Origin: Bacteroides sp.
Lineage (GTDB): Bacteria; Bacteroidota; Bacteroidia; Bacteroidales; Bacteroidaceae
NCBI GenBank assembly: GCA_017992695.1
Contig: JAGOOC010000003.1
Location: forward strand, 1 to 64,000
DNA: 64,000 nt
Reading direction: 5' to 3'
How positions within the stretch are numbered: position 1 is the stretch's first letter; every line of letters starts with the position of its first letter. Shown piece after piece: positions 26,513-35,084 of the stretch. The notes below the pieces were generated by a model that saw nothing but the letters and a program-made list of their open reading frames with translations, did no database searches and was not told where the DNA came from. A program made the translations under genes and the position numbers.

Positions 26513-27492
26513 AACGCACTATTGCCATTGTTTGCGGAGGGGATACTTCCGAAATTGTAGTATCCTTGCGCAGTGCACAAGGTATCTACTCCTTCATTGA
26601 TAAGGAAAAATACAACCTGTACATCGTTGAAATGGAAGGACTTCGCTGGGAGGTACAGTTGCCCGACGGAACAAAACTTCCTATAGATCGCAACGATTTT
26701 AGCTTTATGAACGGTACCGAGAAAGTCAAGTTTGACTTTGCTTACATTACCATTCACGGTACCCCTGGCGAAGATGGTCGCCTTCAAGGTTATTTTGACA
26801 TGTTACGCATTCCGTACTCTTGTTGTGGCGTATTGGCAGCTGCCATTACCTATGATAAGTTTACGTGCAATCATTACCTGAAAACATTTGGTATCCGCAT
26901 TGCCGAGTCGTTGTTGCTTCGTCAAGGACAATCGGTGAGCAATGAAGATGTTGTCGATAAGATCGGCCTACCTTGTTTCATAAAACCAAGCCTTGGTGGC
27001 TCCAGCTTCGGAGTAACCAAAGTAAAAACACCCGAACAGATTCAACCTGCCATCCTGAAGGCTTTCTCTGAGGGAGAAGAGGTGCTTGTAGAGGCATTTA
27101 TGGAGGGTACCGAAATAACTTGCGGTTGTTATAAAACAAAAAAGAATTCGGTAGTGTTTCCTATAACAGAAGTAGTCACTACGAATGAATTCTTTGACTA
27201 TGACGCTAAGTACAATGGGCAAGTAGAGGAGATTACCCCTGCTCGTATTTCAGATGATCTGACCAAACGTGTGCAAACGCTTACCTCGGCCATTTATGAT
27301 ATTTTGGGATGCTCGGGTATTATCCGAATAGACTACATCATCACTGCCGGGGACAAGATAAACCTGTTGGAGGTAAACACAACCCCGGGAATGACCGCTA
27401 CAAGCTTCATCCCTCAACAGGTTTGTGCTGCCGGACTTAACATTCAAGAGGTGATGACTGATATTATTGAGAATAAGTTTTATAACGCATAA
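26509..27492 (+). CDS. ddl: D-alanine--D-alanine ligase
   Basis: A 327-residue ATP-grasp ligase that makes the D-Ala-D-Ala dipeptide used by MurF. ATP-grasp features: CFIKPSLGGSSFGVTKV, LVEAFMEGTEITCG and NLLEVNTTPGMT near the C-terminus. The start is the ATG overlapping rluD. Nothing suggests a D-Lac or D-Ser variant, but the specificity residues were not checked by alignment. Confidence 0.95.
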   Translation: MKRTIAIVCGGDTSEIVVSLRSAQGIYSFIDKEKYNLYIVEMEGLRWEVQLPDGTKLPIDRNDFSFMNGTEKVKFDFAYITIHGTPGEDGRLQGYFDMLRIPYSCCGVLAAAITYDKFTCNHYLKTFGIRIAESLLLRQGQSVSNEDVVDKIGLPCFIKPSLGGSSFGVTKVKTPEQIQPAILKAFSEGEEVLVEAFMEGTEITCGCYKTKKNSVVFPITEVVTTNEFFDYDAKYNGQVEEITPARISDDLTKRVQTLTSAIYDILGCSGIIRIDYIITAGDKINLLEVNTTPGMTATSFIPQQVCAAGLNIQEVMTDIIENKFYNA

Positions 27493-27494
27493 TT

Positions 27495-28652
27495 ATGGAT
27501 ACAATAGAGTTTGATGAAATTCGTCCATATAACGACGAAGAGCTTCCTCAAGTCATCGAGGAATTAATTGCCGATCCGGCCTTTCAAGATGCTGCCTGTA
27601 CTGCAATGCCCGGTGTCTCGTTTGAGGTTCTGGCCGCACAAATGCGTACCTGCCACACCAAGGAGGATTTTCAAAAAGCATTTTGCTATCGTATTTTGTG
27701 GAAGATTGCTTCTGATTACACCGATGGCTTGACACTCGATCACACCTCCTTGCCCGATAAAACGAAGGCTTATACGTACCTATCTAATCACCGTGATATC
27801 ATTCTCGATTCGGGTTTTCTCTCCATTCTGCTTCTTGATCATGGGATGAATACCGTGGAGATCGCTATTGGCGATAACTTGTTGATTTATCCGTGGATTA
27901 AAAAGTTGGTGCGCATCAATAAATCGTTTATTGTGCAGCGTGCATTAACCATGCGTCAGATGCTCGATGCCTCTGCTCGGATGTCTCGCTACATGCATTA
28001 TACCATCACCGTTAAGAATCAATCCATCTGGATCGCTCAGCGCGAAGGGCGTGCCAAGGATTCGAATGACCGCACCCAAGATAGCATTTTGAAAATGCTG
28101 GCTATGGGGGGCGAAGGGGATAACATTGATCGTTTAATGGAGATGAATATCGCTCCAATGGCTATTTCATACGAGTATGATCCTTGCGATTACCTCAAAG
28201 CACAAGAGTATCAACTCAAACGAGATGTGGAAGGGTATAAGAAGAGTACGCAAGACGACTTGAAGAATATGGAGACCGGACTTTTCGGATACAAAGGAAG
28301 GGTACACTTTCAAACGGCCCCGGATATTAACGATGTGTTGGCTACTATCGATCACTCCATGCCAAAACTCGAACTCTATGGCATCGTATCTGCCTTAATT
28401 GATAAACGAATTCACAGCAGTTATCGCCTCTATCCGGGCAACTATGTGGCACACGATGCACTCTCGGGCTGCACTACTTTCTCGGCAGAGTATACACCTC
28501 AAGAGAAACAGCATTTTGAGGATTATGTAGAGAAGCAGTTGGCGCGAATTAAACTTCCGAATAAAGACATCCCGTTTTTGCGCGAGAAAATGTTGCTGAT
28601 GTATGCCAATCCGTTGACAAACTATCTGACAGCCCGAAAATCCATTAATTAA
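27495..28652 (+). CDS. Acyltransferase of the LPLAT superfamily (PlsB/PlsC-like)
   Basis: A 385-residue soluble protein, 2 bases after ddl. Block I reads SNHRDIILDSGFL, with the catalytic-type histidine; the spacing to the second aspartate is one residue longer than the usual HX4D. Block III, WIAQREGRAKDSND, matches the glycerol-3-phosphate-binding E-G-R pattern. It is therefore probably a glycerophosphate or related acyltransferase acting at the inner membrane. The substrate is inferred from family only. The C-terminal 120 residues look like a separate helical region. Confidence 0.75.
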   Translation: MDTIEFDEIRPYNDEELPQVIEELIADPAFQDAACTAMPGVSFEVLAAQMRTCHTKEDFQKAFCYRILWKIASDYTDGLTLDHTSLPDKTKAYTYLSNHRDIILDSGFLSILLLDHGMNTVEIAIGDNLLIYPWIKKLVRINKSFIVQRALTMRQMLDASARMSRYMHYTITVKNQSIWIAQREGRAKDSNDRTQDSILKMLAMGGEGDNIDRLMEMNIAPMAISYEYDPCDYLKAQEYQLKRDVEGYKKSTQDDLKNMETGLFGYKGRVHFQTAPDINDVLATIDHSMPKLELYGIVSALIDKRIHSSYRLYPGNYVAHDALSGCTTFSAEYTPQEKQHFEDYVEKQLARIKLPNKDIPFLREKMLLMYANPLTNYLTARKSIN

Positions 28653-28664
28653 CCGAATGAAATC

Positions 28665-29048
28665 ATGAACCAATTACTTATTGCAATGCTTGCATTTTTA
28701 TCCTCCCTATTCTCTTGTCAACCCAAAGGAGATTATGTGACACTACCGGTTGATGAGTTTTCTGCACTGATCGATGATCAACAGGTGCAACGACTGGATG
28801 TGCGCACGTTGGGCGAGTATTCCGAAGGGCATATTCCCGGAGCGCTGAACATTAACGTGCTTGATGAAGCGTTTGCCGCTATGGCCGATTCTGTTTTGCA
28901 GAAAACAGAGCCGGTAGCACTCTATTGTCGCAGTGGTAAGCGAAGTAAAAAGGCAGCTGCTCTATTGAGTGCAAAAGGCTACAGCGTATATGAATTGGAT
29001 AAGGGTTTTAACGCTTGGTTAGAGGCCAAGAAAGAAGTAGAACAGTAG
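28665..29048 (+). CDS. Rhodanese-domain lipoprotein
   Basis: A 127-residue protein: hydrophobic leader ending in the lipobox SLFSC (C18), then one rhodanese domain with LDVRTLGEYSEGHIPGALNI and the active-site loop ALYCRSGKRS (catalytic C88). It probably sits in the periplasm or outer membrane as a lipoprotein and could carry a persulfide or act in disulfide chemistry. It ends the PASTA-rluD-ddl-acyltransferase operon. Confidence 0.88.
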   Translation: MNQLLIAMLAFLSSLFSCQPKGDYVTLPVDEFSALIDDQQVQRLDVRTLGEYSEGHIPGALNINVLDEAFAAMADSVLQKTEPVALYCRSGKRSKKAAALLSAKGYSVYELDKGFNAWLEAKKEVEQ

Positions 29049-29093
29049 CTATTTCGGTAGGGGCAAAACCTCTGGCTGCTTCTTAAACAAAGC

Positions 29094-29140
29094 AATAAAA
29101 GGATCTTGGCTCCCATTGGGGTAGGCAAGATCCTTTTATT
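29094..29140. terminator. Bidirectional terminator between rhodanese gene and argF'
   Basis: Perfect 15-bp inverted repeat, 29094-29108 with 29126-29140, loop of 17 bases, T-rich at both outer ends. Serves two convergent genes. Confidence 0.88.
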
Positions 29141-29157
29141 GTATAGCTATCTGTTGT

Positions 29158-30114
29158 TTATTGCAATCCTTCCAACAGTCTCTTCAACACAACGGTGGCC
29201 GATATTTCGCGGTTAGCCGCTTCGGGGATAACAATCGACTGTGGACTCTCAATCACTTCGTCCGTCACAATCATGTTTCTACGTACTGGCAGACAGTGCA
29301 TAAAGTAAGCCTGGTTGGTCACAGCCATCTGGCGGTCGCTCACTGTCCAGTCACGATCTTTACTCAAGATCTGACCGTAATTCTCGCCCGAGTAAGCTGC
29401 CCAATTCTTGGCGTAGATAAAATCGGCTCCTTCGAAAGCTTTCATTTGATCGTGTTCTACACGTGCATGACCTACAAATTCGGGGGCCAGCTCATAACCT
29501 TCGGGATGTGTAATGACAAACTCATAATCTGTCGCATTCATCCACTCGGCAAACGAGTTGGGCACGGCTTGAGGCAATGGGCGCGGGTGCGGAGCCCAGG
29601 TCAATACTACTTTAGGACGGGGTTTCTTTTTGTACTCCTCAATCGTAATTAGGTCGGCAAAACTCTGTAACGGATGGCGCGTAGCAGCTTCCATAGAGAA
29701 TACCGGGCGTCCGGAATGTTGAATGAACTGATTGATAATCACCTCCTGATAATCGTACTCGCGGTCTTCGAAACGGGCAAATGAGCGCACGCCGATGAGG
29801 TCGCAGTAGCAGCCCATTACAGGTATGGCCTCGAGAATGTGCTCGGGCTTGTCGCCATCCATGATGACTCCACGCTCTGTTTCAAGCTTCCAGGCACCTT
29901 GGGTAATGTCGAGTACCATCACGTTCATACCCAGATTGAAAGCGGCTTTCTGCGTACTGAGTCGGGTGCGTAGGCTTGAGTTGAAGAAAATCATCATCAA
30001 CGTTTTGTTTCGTCCCAGCTCTACGTACTTGAAGCGGTCTTTCTTAATCTCGAATGCTTCGGCAAGTGCAGACTTCAGGTCGCCGATGTCCTGTACACAA
30101 GTAAAATTCTTCAT
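29158..30114 (-). CDS. argF': N-succinylornithine carbamoyltransferase
   Basis: A 318-residue transcarbamylase that carbamoylates N-succinyl-L-ornithine in the Bacteroides arginine pathway. The carbamoyl-phosphate site shows SSLRTRLS near 46-53 and HPLQ at 147-150; the C-terminal HCLPVRRN is present. Residue 90 is proline in GDKPEHI; this position is known from work on B. fragilis and Xanthomonas enzymes to separate succinylornithine (Pro) from acetylornithine (Glu) specificity. It follows proA by 82 bases on the same strand and could be read from proB, with no clear -7 of its own. Confidence 0.92.
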   Translation of the reverse strand: MKNFTCVQDIGDLKSALAEAFEIKKDRFKYVELGRNKTLMMIFFNSSLRTRLSTQKAAFNLGMNVMVLDITQGAWKLETERGVIMDGDKPEHILEAIPVMGCYCDLIGVRSFARFEDREYDYQEVIINQFIQHSGRPVFSMEAATRHPLQSFADLITIEEYKKKPRPKVVLTWAPHPRPLPQAVPNSFAEWMNATDYEFVITHPEGYELAPEFVGHARVEHDQMKAFEGADFIYAKNWAAYSGENYGQILSKDRDWTVSDRQMAVTNQAYFMHCLPVRRNMIVTDEVIESPQSIVIPEAANREISATVVLKRLLEGLQ

Positions 30115-30153
30115 ACCTTATTGCTTTAAATAATTCATTTCTTTTCTCCACAA

Positions 30154-30214
30154 TTCAACTCTCTCTCTCTGACTTGTTCAATTGTCTTTGATCTGTTCAA
30201 CTCTCTCTGATCTG
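30154..30214 (-). repeat. Three tandem repeats across the proA stop codon
   Basis: Read on the minus strand, three contiguous units CAGATCAGAGAGAGTTGAA, CAGATCAAAGACAATTGAA and a 23-base relative lie at 30196-30214, 30177-30195 and 30154-30176. The first encodes the last proA codons and its TGA stop; the other two fill the gap before argF'. Confidence 0.75.
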
Positions 30215-31450
30215 TCCGTCTCCCTCAATGAGCCATTTGTAGGAGGTGATCTCTTCCAGTCCCATCGGGCCACGAGCATGCAGTTTTTGCGTGCTGATGC
30301 CTATCTCTGCACCCAGTCCGAACTGAGCGCCATCGGTAAAGGCGGTCGACACGTTGGTGTATACACAAGCGGCGTCGACCATACGGGCAAAGAGCAGCGC
30401 ATTTTGCTTGTTTTCGGTCACAATGCTTTCGCTGTGCTTGGAACTATACGTTTGTATATGCTCCAAAGCATCTTCCAAGCAATCAACCGTTTTGATGGCC
30501 ATTTTATAATCTAAAAACTCTGTGCCGAAGCTATCGGGAGTAGCGGGCTGTAGCAGCGTTGCCGGATAGTGACCTTCCAAAGCCTGATAGGCCTTCGGAT
30601 CAGCATAGAGGATGACGTTGCTTGCTTGGAGCTTTTGGCAAAGTTCGGGCAAATCACTTAACCGCTTTTCGTGGATGAGGGTGCAGTCGAGTGCATTACA
30701 AACGCTTACCCGTCTTGTTTTGGCGTTGTGAATAATGGCAGCTCCTTTGGTTGCATCGCCAAACTCATCGAAGTAAGTGTGGCAAATACCGGCGCCTGTT
30801 TCAATTACCGGTATGGTAGCGTTTTGGCGAACAAAGTCAATCAGTCCGCTGCTACCCCGAGGAATCAGTAAGTCTACATAGCCTACCGCATGCAGAAGCT
30901 GGGTAGTAGCTTCTCGATCGGCCGGAAGTAGCTCTACAATATGCGTATCAATGTGGTATTGCTTTAACACCTCGTGTATCACCTTAACGATGGCGCGGTT
31001 TGAGGCATCGGCATCGCTTCCGCCCTTCAATAAACAGGCGTTACCACTTTTCAAACAGAGTGAAAACACATCGAAACTAACGTTCGGACGAGCTTCGTAG
31101 ATGATGCCGATTACACCAAAAGGAACACTCACCTTGGTTAGCTTCATCCCGTTGGGGCGTACACTCTCTTTGAGTATGCGACCCAGCGGAGAGGGGAGGG
31201 TGGCAACGTTGCGTATATCCGAAGCGATACCTTTCAAACGCTCTTCTGTTAACTTCAGACGGTCGTATTTGGGATCGTTCCTCTCCATCCGATCCAGATC
31301 CTTTTGGTTCTCGGCTAGGATATAGCTCGATGAGGCCAGCGCAGCATCGGCTACACTGTTGAGTAGCTGGTTGATGGTTTCATCGGTTAGTAGTGCCAAC
31401 TGTCTGCCGGCAGCCCTTACGGCTGCAAATGTTTCATTCAAGTCCATCAT
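30197..31450 (-). CDS. proA: Gamma-glutamyl phosphate reductase
   Basis: A 417-residue aldehyde-dehydrogenase-fold enzyme reducing glutamyl-5-phosphate to glutamate semialdehyde, second step of proline synthesis. Blocks: [46 protein letters not shown] with the catalytic cysteine, and the C-terminal [16 protein letters not shown]. It starts one base after proB, so the two are coupled. Its final codons are part of a short tandem repeat. Confidence 0.95.
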   Translation of the reverse strand: MMDLNETFAAVRAAGRQLALLTDETINQLLNSVADAALASSSYILAENQKDLDRMERNDPKYDRLKLTEERLKGIASDIRNVATLPSPLGRILKESVRPNGMKLTKVSVPFGVIGIIYEARPNVSFDVFSLCLKSGNACLLKGGSDADASNRAIVKVIHEVLKQYHIDTHIVELLPADREATTQLLHAVGYVDLLIPRGSSGLIDFVRQNATIPVIETGAGICHTYFDEFGDATKGAAIIHNAKTRRVSVCNALDCTLIHEKRLSDLPELCQKLQASNVILYADPKAYQALEGHYPATLLQPATPDSFGTEFLDYKMAIKTVDCLEDALEHIQTYSSKHSESIVTENKQNALLFARMVDAACVYTNVSTAFTDGAQFGLGAEIGISTQKLHARGPMGLEEITSYKWLIEGDGQIRES

Positions 31451-31451
31451 T

Positions 31452-32534
31452 TTATTCTATATAAAGGTAGTCATAGTGTACTACCGCTTTTTTACCGTGT
31501 TTACCCATGGCTTCGTGGGCATGGGTCGAGTCACAGTTGGCTTTCCCCACTCCGATTTGTTTGCCGGCGAAGTTGATGATCCGCACAATGTCGTCTTTCT
31601 CAAACTCCCCTTCGATGTGGGTGACGCCAATAGGTAGAATGCTTACTGCCTTGTCTGAGGTCAGCACATCGGTCGCACTCTGGTTAATGTGTATCTCGCC
31701 TTTGGCAAACCCTTCGCTATGAGCGATCCACTTCTTGATGTTTGATACCGGTGCGGGTGAGGGTATGAAGCGTGTGCAGAGCGTGTCGGTTGGATGTTGT
31801 AGCAAGTCAACCAAAATACGGTCTCGCTTACCATTGGCAATAATCACGGTGATGCCTTCATCGGCTACTTTGCGTGCGATGTTGGTTTTCGTAATCATCC
31901 CACCTCGTCCGAAACTCGATTTACCGGCTTGTATGTAGCTCGATAGATCTTTGCCCTGTTCTATTTCGCGAATAACTGTGGCATTAGCGTCTGAGGGGGA
32001 ACCGTTGTAAATTCCGTCAATATTACTCAAGATAATGAGCATCTGTGCGTTCATCATGGAAGCAATGAGACCGGACAGTTCATCATTATCTGTAAACATC
32101 AGTTCGGTAACCGAGATGGTATCGTTTTCATTGACGATAGGAATGACTCCATTTGCCAACATAACAGTCATGCAGTTTTTTTGATTGAGGTAGTGGCGAC
32201 GTGTGCCAAAGCTCTCCTTAGTAGTAAGCACCTGGCCTACGGGGATGCCGTGGTCGCGGAAGAGCTCATAGTAGCGGTTCAGCAGTTTGGCTTGCCCCAC
32301 GGCCGAAAACAGTTGCCGCTGATCAACACTGTCGAGCTTCTTGTTGGTACGTATCTCGCTGCGTCCCGAAGCAACAGCCCCCGACGAAATTAGAATAATC
32401 TCTACGCCCGCTTGGTGAAGCTCGGCAATTTGGTCTACCAGAGCCGACATGCGTGTCACGTCTAGCGTTCCATCGGGGCGTGTTAGTACATTACTTCCTA
32501 CCTTTACGGCAACTCGTGTAAACTCTTGTTTCAT
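31452..32534 (-). CDS. proB: Glutamate 5-kinase
   Basis: A 360-residue kinase that phosphorylates glutamate, the feedback-controlled first step of proline synthesis. The start [18 protein letters not shown] at 32534 is chosen because a perfect -7 lies at 32556-32563; the longer frame is rejected. Amino-acid-kinase motifs include [16 protein letters not shown] and the glycine-rich [11 protein letters not shown]-terminal PUA domain (about 270-360) with [11 protein letters not shown] and [11 protein letters not shown] is retained. Confidence 0.95.
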   Translation of the reverse strand: MKQEFTRVAVKVGSNVLTRPDGTLDVTRMSALVDQIAELHQAGVEIILISSGAVASGRSEIRTNKKLDSVDQRQLFSAVGQAKLLNRYYELFRDHGIPVGQVLTTKESFGTRRHYLNQKNCMTVMLANGVIPIVNENDTISVTELMFTDNDELSGLIASMMNAQMLIILSNIDGIYNGSPSDANATVIREIEQGKDLSSYIQAGKSSFGRGGMITKTNIARKVADEGITVIIANGKRDRILVDLLQHPTDTLCTRFIPSPAPVSNIKKWIAHSEGFAKGEIHINQSATDVLTSDKAVSILPIGVTHIEGEFEKDDIVRIINFAGKQIGVGKANCDSTHAHEAMGKHGKKAVVHYDYLYIE

Positions 32535-32555
32535 TTTGCTGTCCTTTTGAAAATA

Positions 32556-32563
32556 CAAATATA
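32556..32563 (-). promoter_or_regulatory. -7 element for proBA
   Basis: Reads TATATTTG on the minus strand, 21 bases before the proB ATG. No good -33. The repeat array at 32647-32715 begins 83 bases upstream. Confidence 0.55.
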
Positions 32564-32646
32564 GGACTTTTCCTTTAAAGAACGTATGCTTAGGGAGAAA
32601 AACATCCATGGCCTTAGGTGTAGAACTTATGAGTTTATATACCAAA

Positions 32647-32715
32647 ACATCCCCATGTTTTAGTGCACAACATGGGGATGTTGTATACTAAAACATGGGG
32701 ATGTTTTTATTCTTT
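32647..32715. repeat. Array A: three 23-bp units with a flipping core
   Basis: Units start at 32647, 32670 and 32693, an exact 23-bp period. Each opens with ACAT, four identical bases, ATGT: CCCC in the first, GGGG in the second and third. Extended arms make 32644-32664 and 32687-32707 a perfect 21-bp inverted repeat. It lies between the 3' end of a DUF2007 gene and the proB promoter. Function unknown. Confidence 0.85.
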
Positions 32716-32741
32716 TTGTATACGCTTTTTAGCGACTGAGA

Positions 32742-32978
32742 TTACTCACTCTTCTCTTCTCTGCTTCGGATGATTTCCATGGCTGCTTCATAATCCGCTT
32801 CATTGACCATGACGGTGCTCGTAGGGCTTATGTAAGGAGCTATAGAGGTCATTAGTCCATCTTTCAAAGCAGCATTGATGTTGCTGTTTTCGAGCAAACC
32901 TTTGACGAGTTCCGTTTCCCATATCGAGCCGGCGAATACTTCGACTAACTTTGTGTTATCTTCTTCTTCTTCTTTCAT
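32742..32978 (-). CDS. DUF2007-type small protein
   Basis: A 78-residue protein: KLVEVFAGSIWETELVKGLL, then a variable middle and a C-terminal VNEADYEAAMEIIRSREE. This is the ferredoxin-like DUF2007 pattern (a putative signal-transducing family with no proven function). An acidic KEEEED stretch opens it. It is a paralogue of the 66-residue protein encoded at 47422-47622. No exact -7 is visible upstream. A palindrome, TTTATAcTATAAA, sits about 20 bases before the start. Confidence 0.7.
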   Translation of the reverse strand: MKEEEEDNTKLVEVFAGSIWETELVKGLLENSNINAALKDGLMTSIAPYISPTSTVMVNEADYEAAMEIIRSREEKSE

Positions 32979-33051
32979 AGTGATGAGTGTTTGATCATTT
33001 ATACTATAAATAGAACAACTGAAAAGATAGATTGTTCCTTTGCTTCATTAA

Positions 33052-33894
33052 TTATTCGAGTGATAGGTGCTGAACAGTAATCGATTGATGCAGGAAGGCA
33101 GAGGCCGATTCAATGAACTTCTCTTCGGACTCGGTTGTGCAAAAAGTACACTGACCCTCTTGTGTACATTTAGCTGCCATTTCGGGGTGTCGGTGGAGGT
33201 ACTCTTTTAGGCTTGTAGCTACATATTCGCCTTGGGCGATGACCTGAATCCCGTCGGGCATATGCTGTTTTATCTTGGGTAGCAGTAACGGATAATGGGT
33301 GCAACCCAGAATCACAGTATCAATGTGACGATCTTGTTGAAGCAGGCTGTTGATGTACTTCTCGATAAAGAAGTCGGCTCCTGGGCTATTTGCTTCATTG
33401 TTTTCGACTAGAGGTACCCACATGGGGCAGGCTTCGGCGCTCACCGCAATGTCGGGGAAGAGCTTGTGAATCTCGAGCGGATAGGATTCGGATTTGATGG
33501 TGCCTGCTGTTGCCAATACGCCTACGTGCCTGCTATGGGTGATATTACCGATACACTCTACAGTTGGACGAATGACCCCCAAGACCCTGCGTTGAGGATC
33601 AATGTTGGGCAAATCGTTCATCTGAATGCTGCGCAAAGCTTTGGCCGAAGCGGTGTTGCAGGCCAGTATAACCAGATGGCAACCCATTTCGAATAATTTA
33701 TTGACGGCTTGTAGGGTGAATTCGTATACGATTTCGAACGAACGACTACCGTAAGGGGTGCGAGCATTGTCGCCTAGGTAGATGTAGTCGTACTGTGGCA
33801 AGACCTCTCTTATTTTACTGAGGATGGTTAGCCCACCGTAACCCGAATCGAATATCCCGATAGGACCGGGTTGTTGAGATAGTTGCTGTTTCAT
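33052..33894 (-). CDS. murI: Glutamate racemase
   Basis: A 280-residue enzyme making D-glutamate for peptidoglycan. The two catalytic cysteines are in VILACNTAS (C79) and ILGCTHYPL (C198), and the N-terminal GIFDSGYGGL is present. Start MKQQLSQQ at 33894 is preferred over the ATG three codons upstream. It ends the uppS-bamA-ompH cluster but has its own -7 element and a terminator before it, so it is at least partly independent. Confidence 0.95.
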   Translation of the reverse strand: MKQQLSQQPGPIGIFDSGYGGLTILSKIREVLPQYDYIYLGDNARTPYGSRSFEIVYEFTLQAVNKLFEMGCHLVILACNTASAKALRSIQMNDLPNIDPQRRVLGVIRPTVECIGNITHSRHVGVLATAGTIKSESYPLEIHKLFPDIAVSAEACPMWVPLVENNEANSPGADFFIEKYINSLLQQDRHIDTVILGCTHYPLLLPKIKQHMPDGIQVIAQGEYVATSLKEYLHRHPEMAAKCTQEGQCTFCTTESEEKFIESASAFLHQSITVQHLSLE

Positions 33895-33915
33895 AACGAA
33901 CAATACTTAGAAACA

Positions 33916-33923
33916 CAAAGGTA
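33916..33923 (-). promoter_or_regulatory. -7 element for murI
   Basis: Reads TACCTTTG on the minus strand, 21 bases before the chosen ATG. Confidence 0.55.
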
Positions 33924-33924
33924 A

Positions 33925-33952
33925 TAAAAAAAGGGAGATGCAATCTCCCTTT
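33925..33952 (-). terminator. Terminator after the second ompH gene
   Basis: Arms 33930-33939 and 33943-33952 form a perfect 10-bp stem; on the minus strand six T follow. It overlaps the murI promoter region. Confidence 0.8.
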
Positions 33953-33973
33953 ATATGATATAACTGTAGCGGC

Positions 33974-34486
33974 TTATTTAATACCTAAATGAGCTTTTAC
34001 CTTTCCGGTAAGGTCAATGCTTTGAGCGCCTACATAAGGAATCGGCGTGCGAGCCAAGTCGAATACATAAACAACACCTTCAGCAGCACCTACGGCTTTG
34101 ATCGCATCGTCCAACTTCTTATAGATGGGAGTCATCAAGTCGGTTTGTGCTTTTTGCATGCCTTGTTGAGCATCTTGTTGAAATTGCTCTTGTCTTTGTT
34201 GCATGTCCATCAACTCTTTTTGTCTTCTTTCAGCGATGTTCTGTGGAAGAGAATCCTTAGCAATAGCCTGCTGGAATTCTTGGTATTTCTTGTTGAATTC
34301 TTCTTGGGTTCTGGTCAGTTCTTCGGTGTATTTTTTGTCCAAGGCTTGTAAGTCAGCTTGTGCCTTGGTAAACTCGGGCATAGCGATGATTACTTCTTGA
34401 GCGTTCATGTGACCGAATTTTGAAGTTTGTGCAAATACGCCCATTGGGAGTACGAGCATGATTACGAGTGCAATTTTCTTTAGCAT
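33974..34486 (-). CDS. OmpH/Skp-family periplasmic chaperone (second copy)
   Basis: A 170-residue protein with a signal peptide (IALVIMLVLPMGVFAQ) and a long charged coiled-coil region with many Gln, Lys and Glu (about 40-115), as in Skp, which holds unfolded outer membrane proteins for BamA. The GHMNAQEVIIAMPEF segment and the C-terminal TGKVKAHLGIK fit the family. It has its own -7 element in the gap behind the first copy. Confidence 0.88.
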   Translation of the reverse strand: MLKKIALVIMLVLPMGVFAQTSKFGHMNAQEVIIAMPEFTKAQADLQALDKKYTEELTRTQEEFNKKYQEFQQAIAKDSLPQNIAERRQKELMDMQQRQEQFQQDAQQGMQKAQTDLMTPIYKKLDDAIKAVGAAEGVVYVFDLARTPIPYVGAQSIDLTGKVKAHLGIK

Positions 34487-34530
34487 AGTTCTATTATTTA
34501 TTTAAATTGATTAGTTCAGTGAATTGGGTG

Positions 34531-34538
34531 CAAATGTA
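34531..34538 (-). promoter_or_regulatory. -7 element for the second ompH gene
   Basis: Reads TACATTTG on the minus strand, 44 bases before the ATG, between the two ompH genes. Confidence 0.5.
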
Positions 34539-34543
34539 TGAAA

Positions 34544-35059
34544 TTAATTTGAATATCCTAATTTTGCCAATACTTCATTGCTGATGTCAATGCGTGGTGA
34601 AGCAAAAATAATGCTTGCGGCCGAAGCTCTGTCAACAACAACGGCATAGCCTTGTGCTTCGGAAATCACTTTCACCGCGTTGTATATTTCGTCTTGTATG
34701 GGTTTCATCAAGCTTTCTCTCTGCTTGAGGAGTTCTCCTTCGGGGCCGAAATAAAGGCGCTTAAGCTCGGCTGTCTCTTTCTCTTTGGCTACGATCTCCT
34801 CTTCTCTTTTAGTTCTTTGAGCTTCGGACAACTTCGCCGTTTCTGATTGGTATTTCTTGTACAGCTCTTGAGCTTGCTTGCCGAGTGCTTCTACTTCACT
34901 CTGCCATTTCTTTGAAACCTGGTTCAGTTGTTCGGTAGACTGCTCGTAGGCAGGAATGTTCTTTAAGATATATTCCATATCAATCAAAGCAAACTTCTGT
35001 GCGCTGGCTGTTGTTGCAACAGCAATCAACGCGATGATAAATAGAACAGATTTTCTCAT
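34544..35059 (-). CDS. OmpH/Skp-family periplasmic chaperone (first copy)
   Basis: A 171-residue protein beginning MRKSVLFIIALIAVATTASAQ, a clear signal peptide, so the longer frame to 35173 (inside bamA) is rejected. FALIDMEYILKNIPAYEQ and a coiled-coil region rich in Glu, Lys and Gln match OmpH/Skp. It follows bamA by 25 bases and shares its operon; the order bamA-ompH-ompH fits outer membrane biogenesis. Confidence 0.9.
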   Translation of the reverse strand: MRKSVLFIIALIAVATTASAQKFALIDMEYILKNIPAYEQSTEQLNQVSKKWQSEVEALGKQAQELYKKYQSETAKLSEAQRTKREEEIVAKEKETAELKRLYFGPEGELLKQRESLMKPIQDEIYNAVKVISEAQGYAVVVDRASAASIIFASPRIDISNEVLAKLGYSN

Positions 35060-35084
35060 AACACTTAGCTTTTTTAGTGAATTG

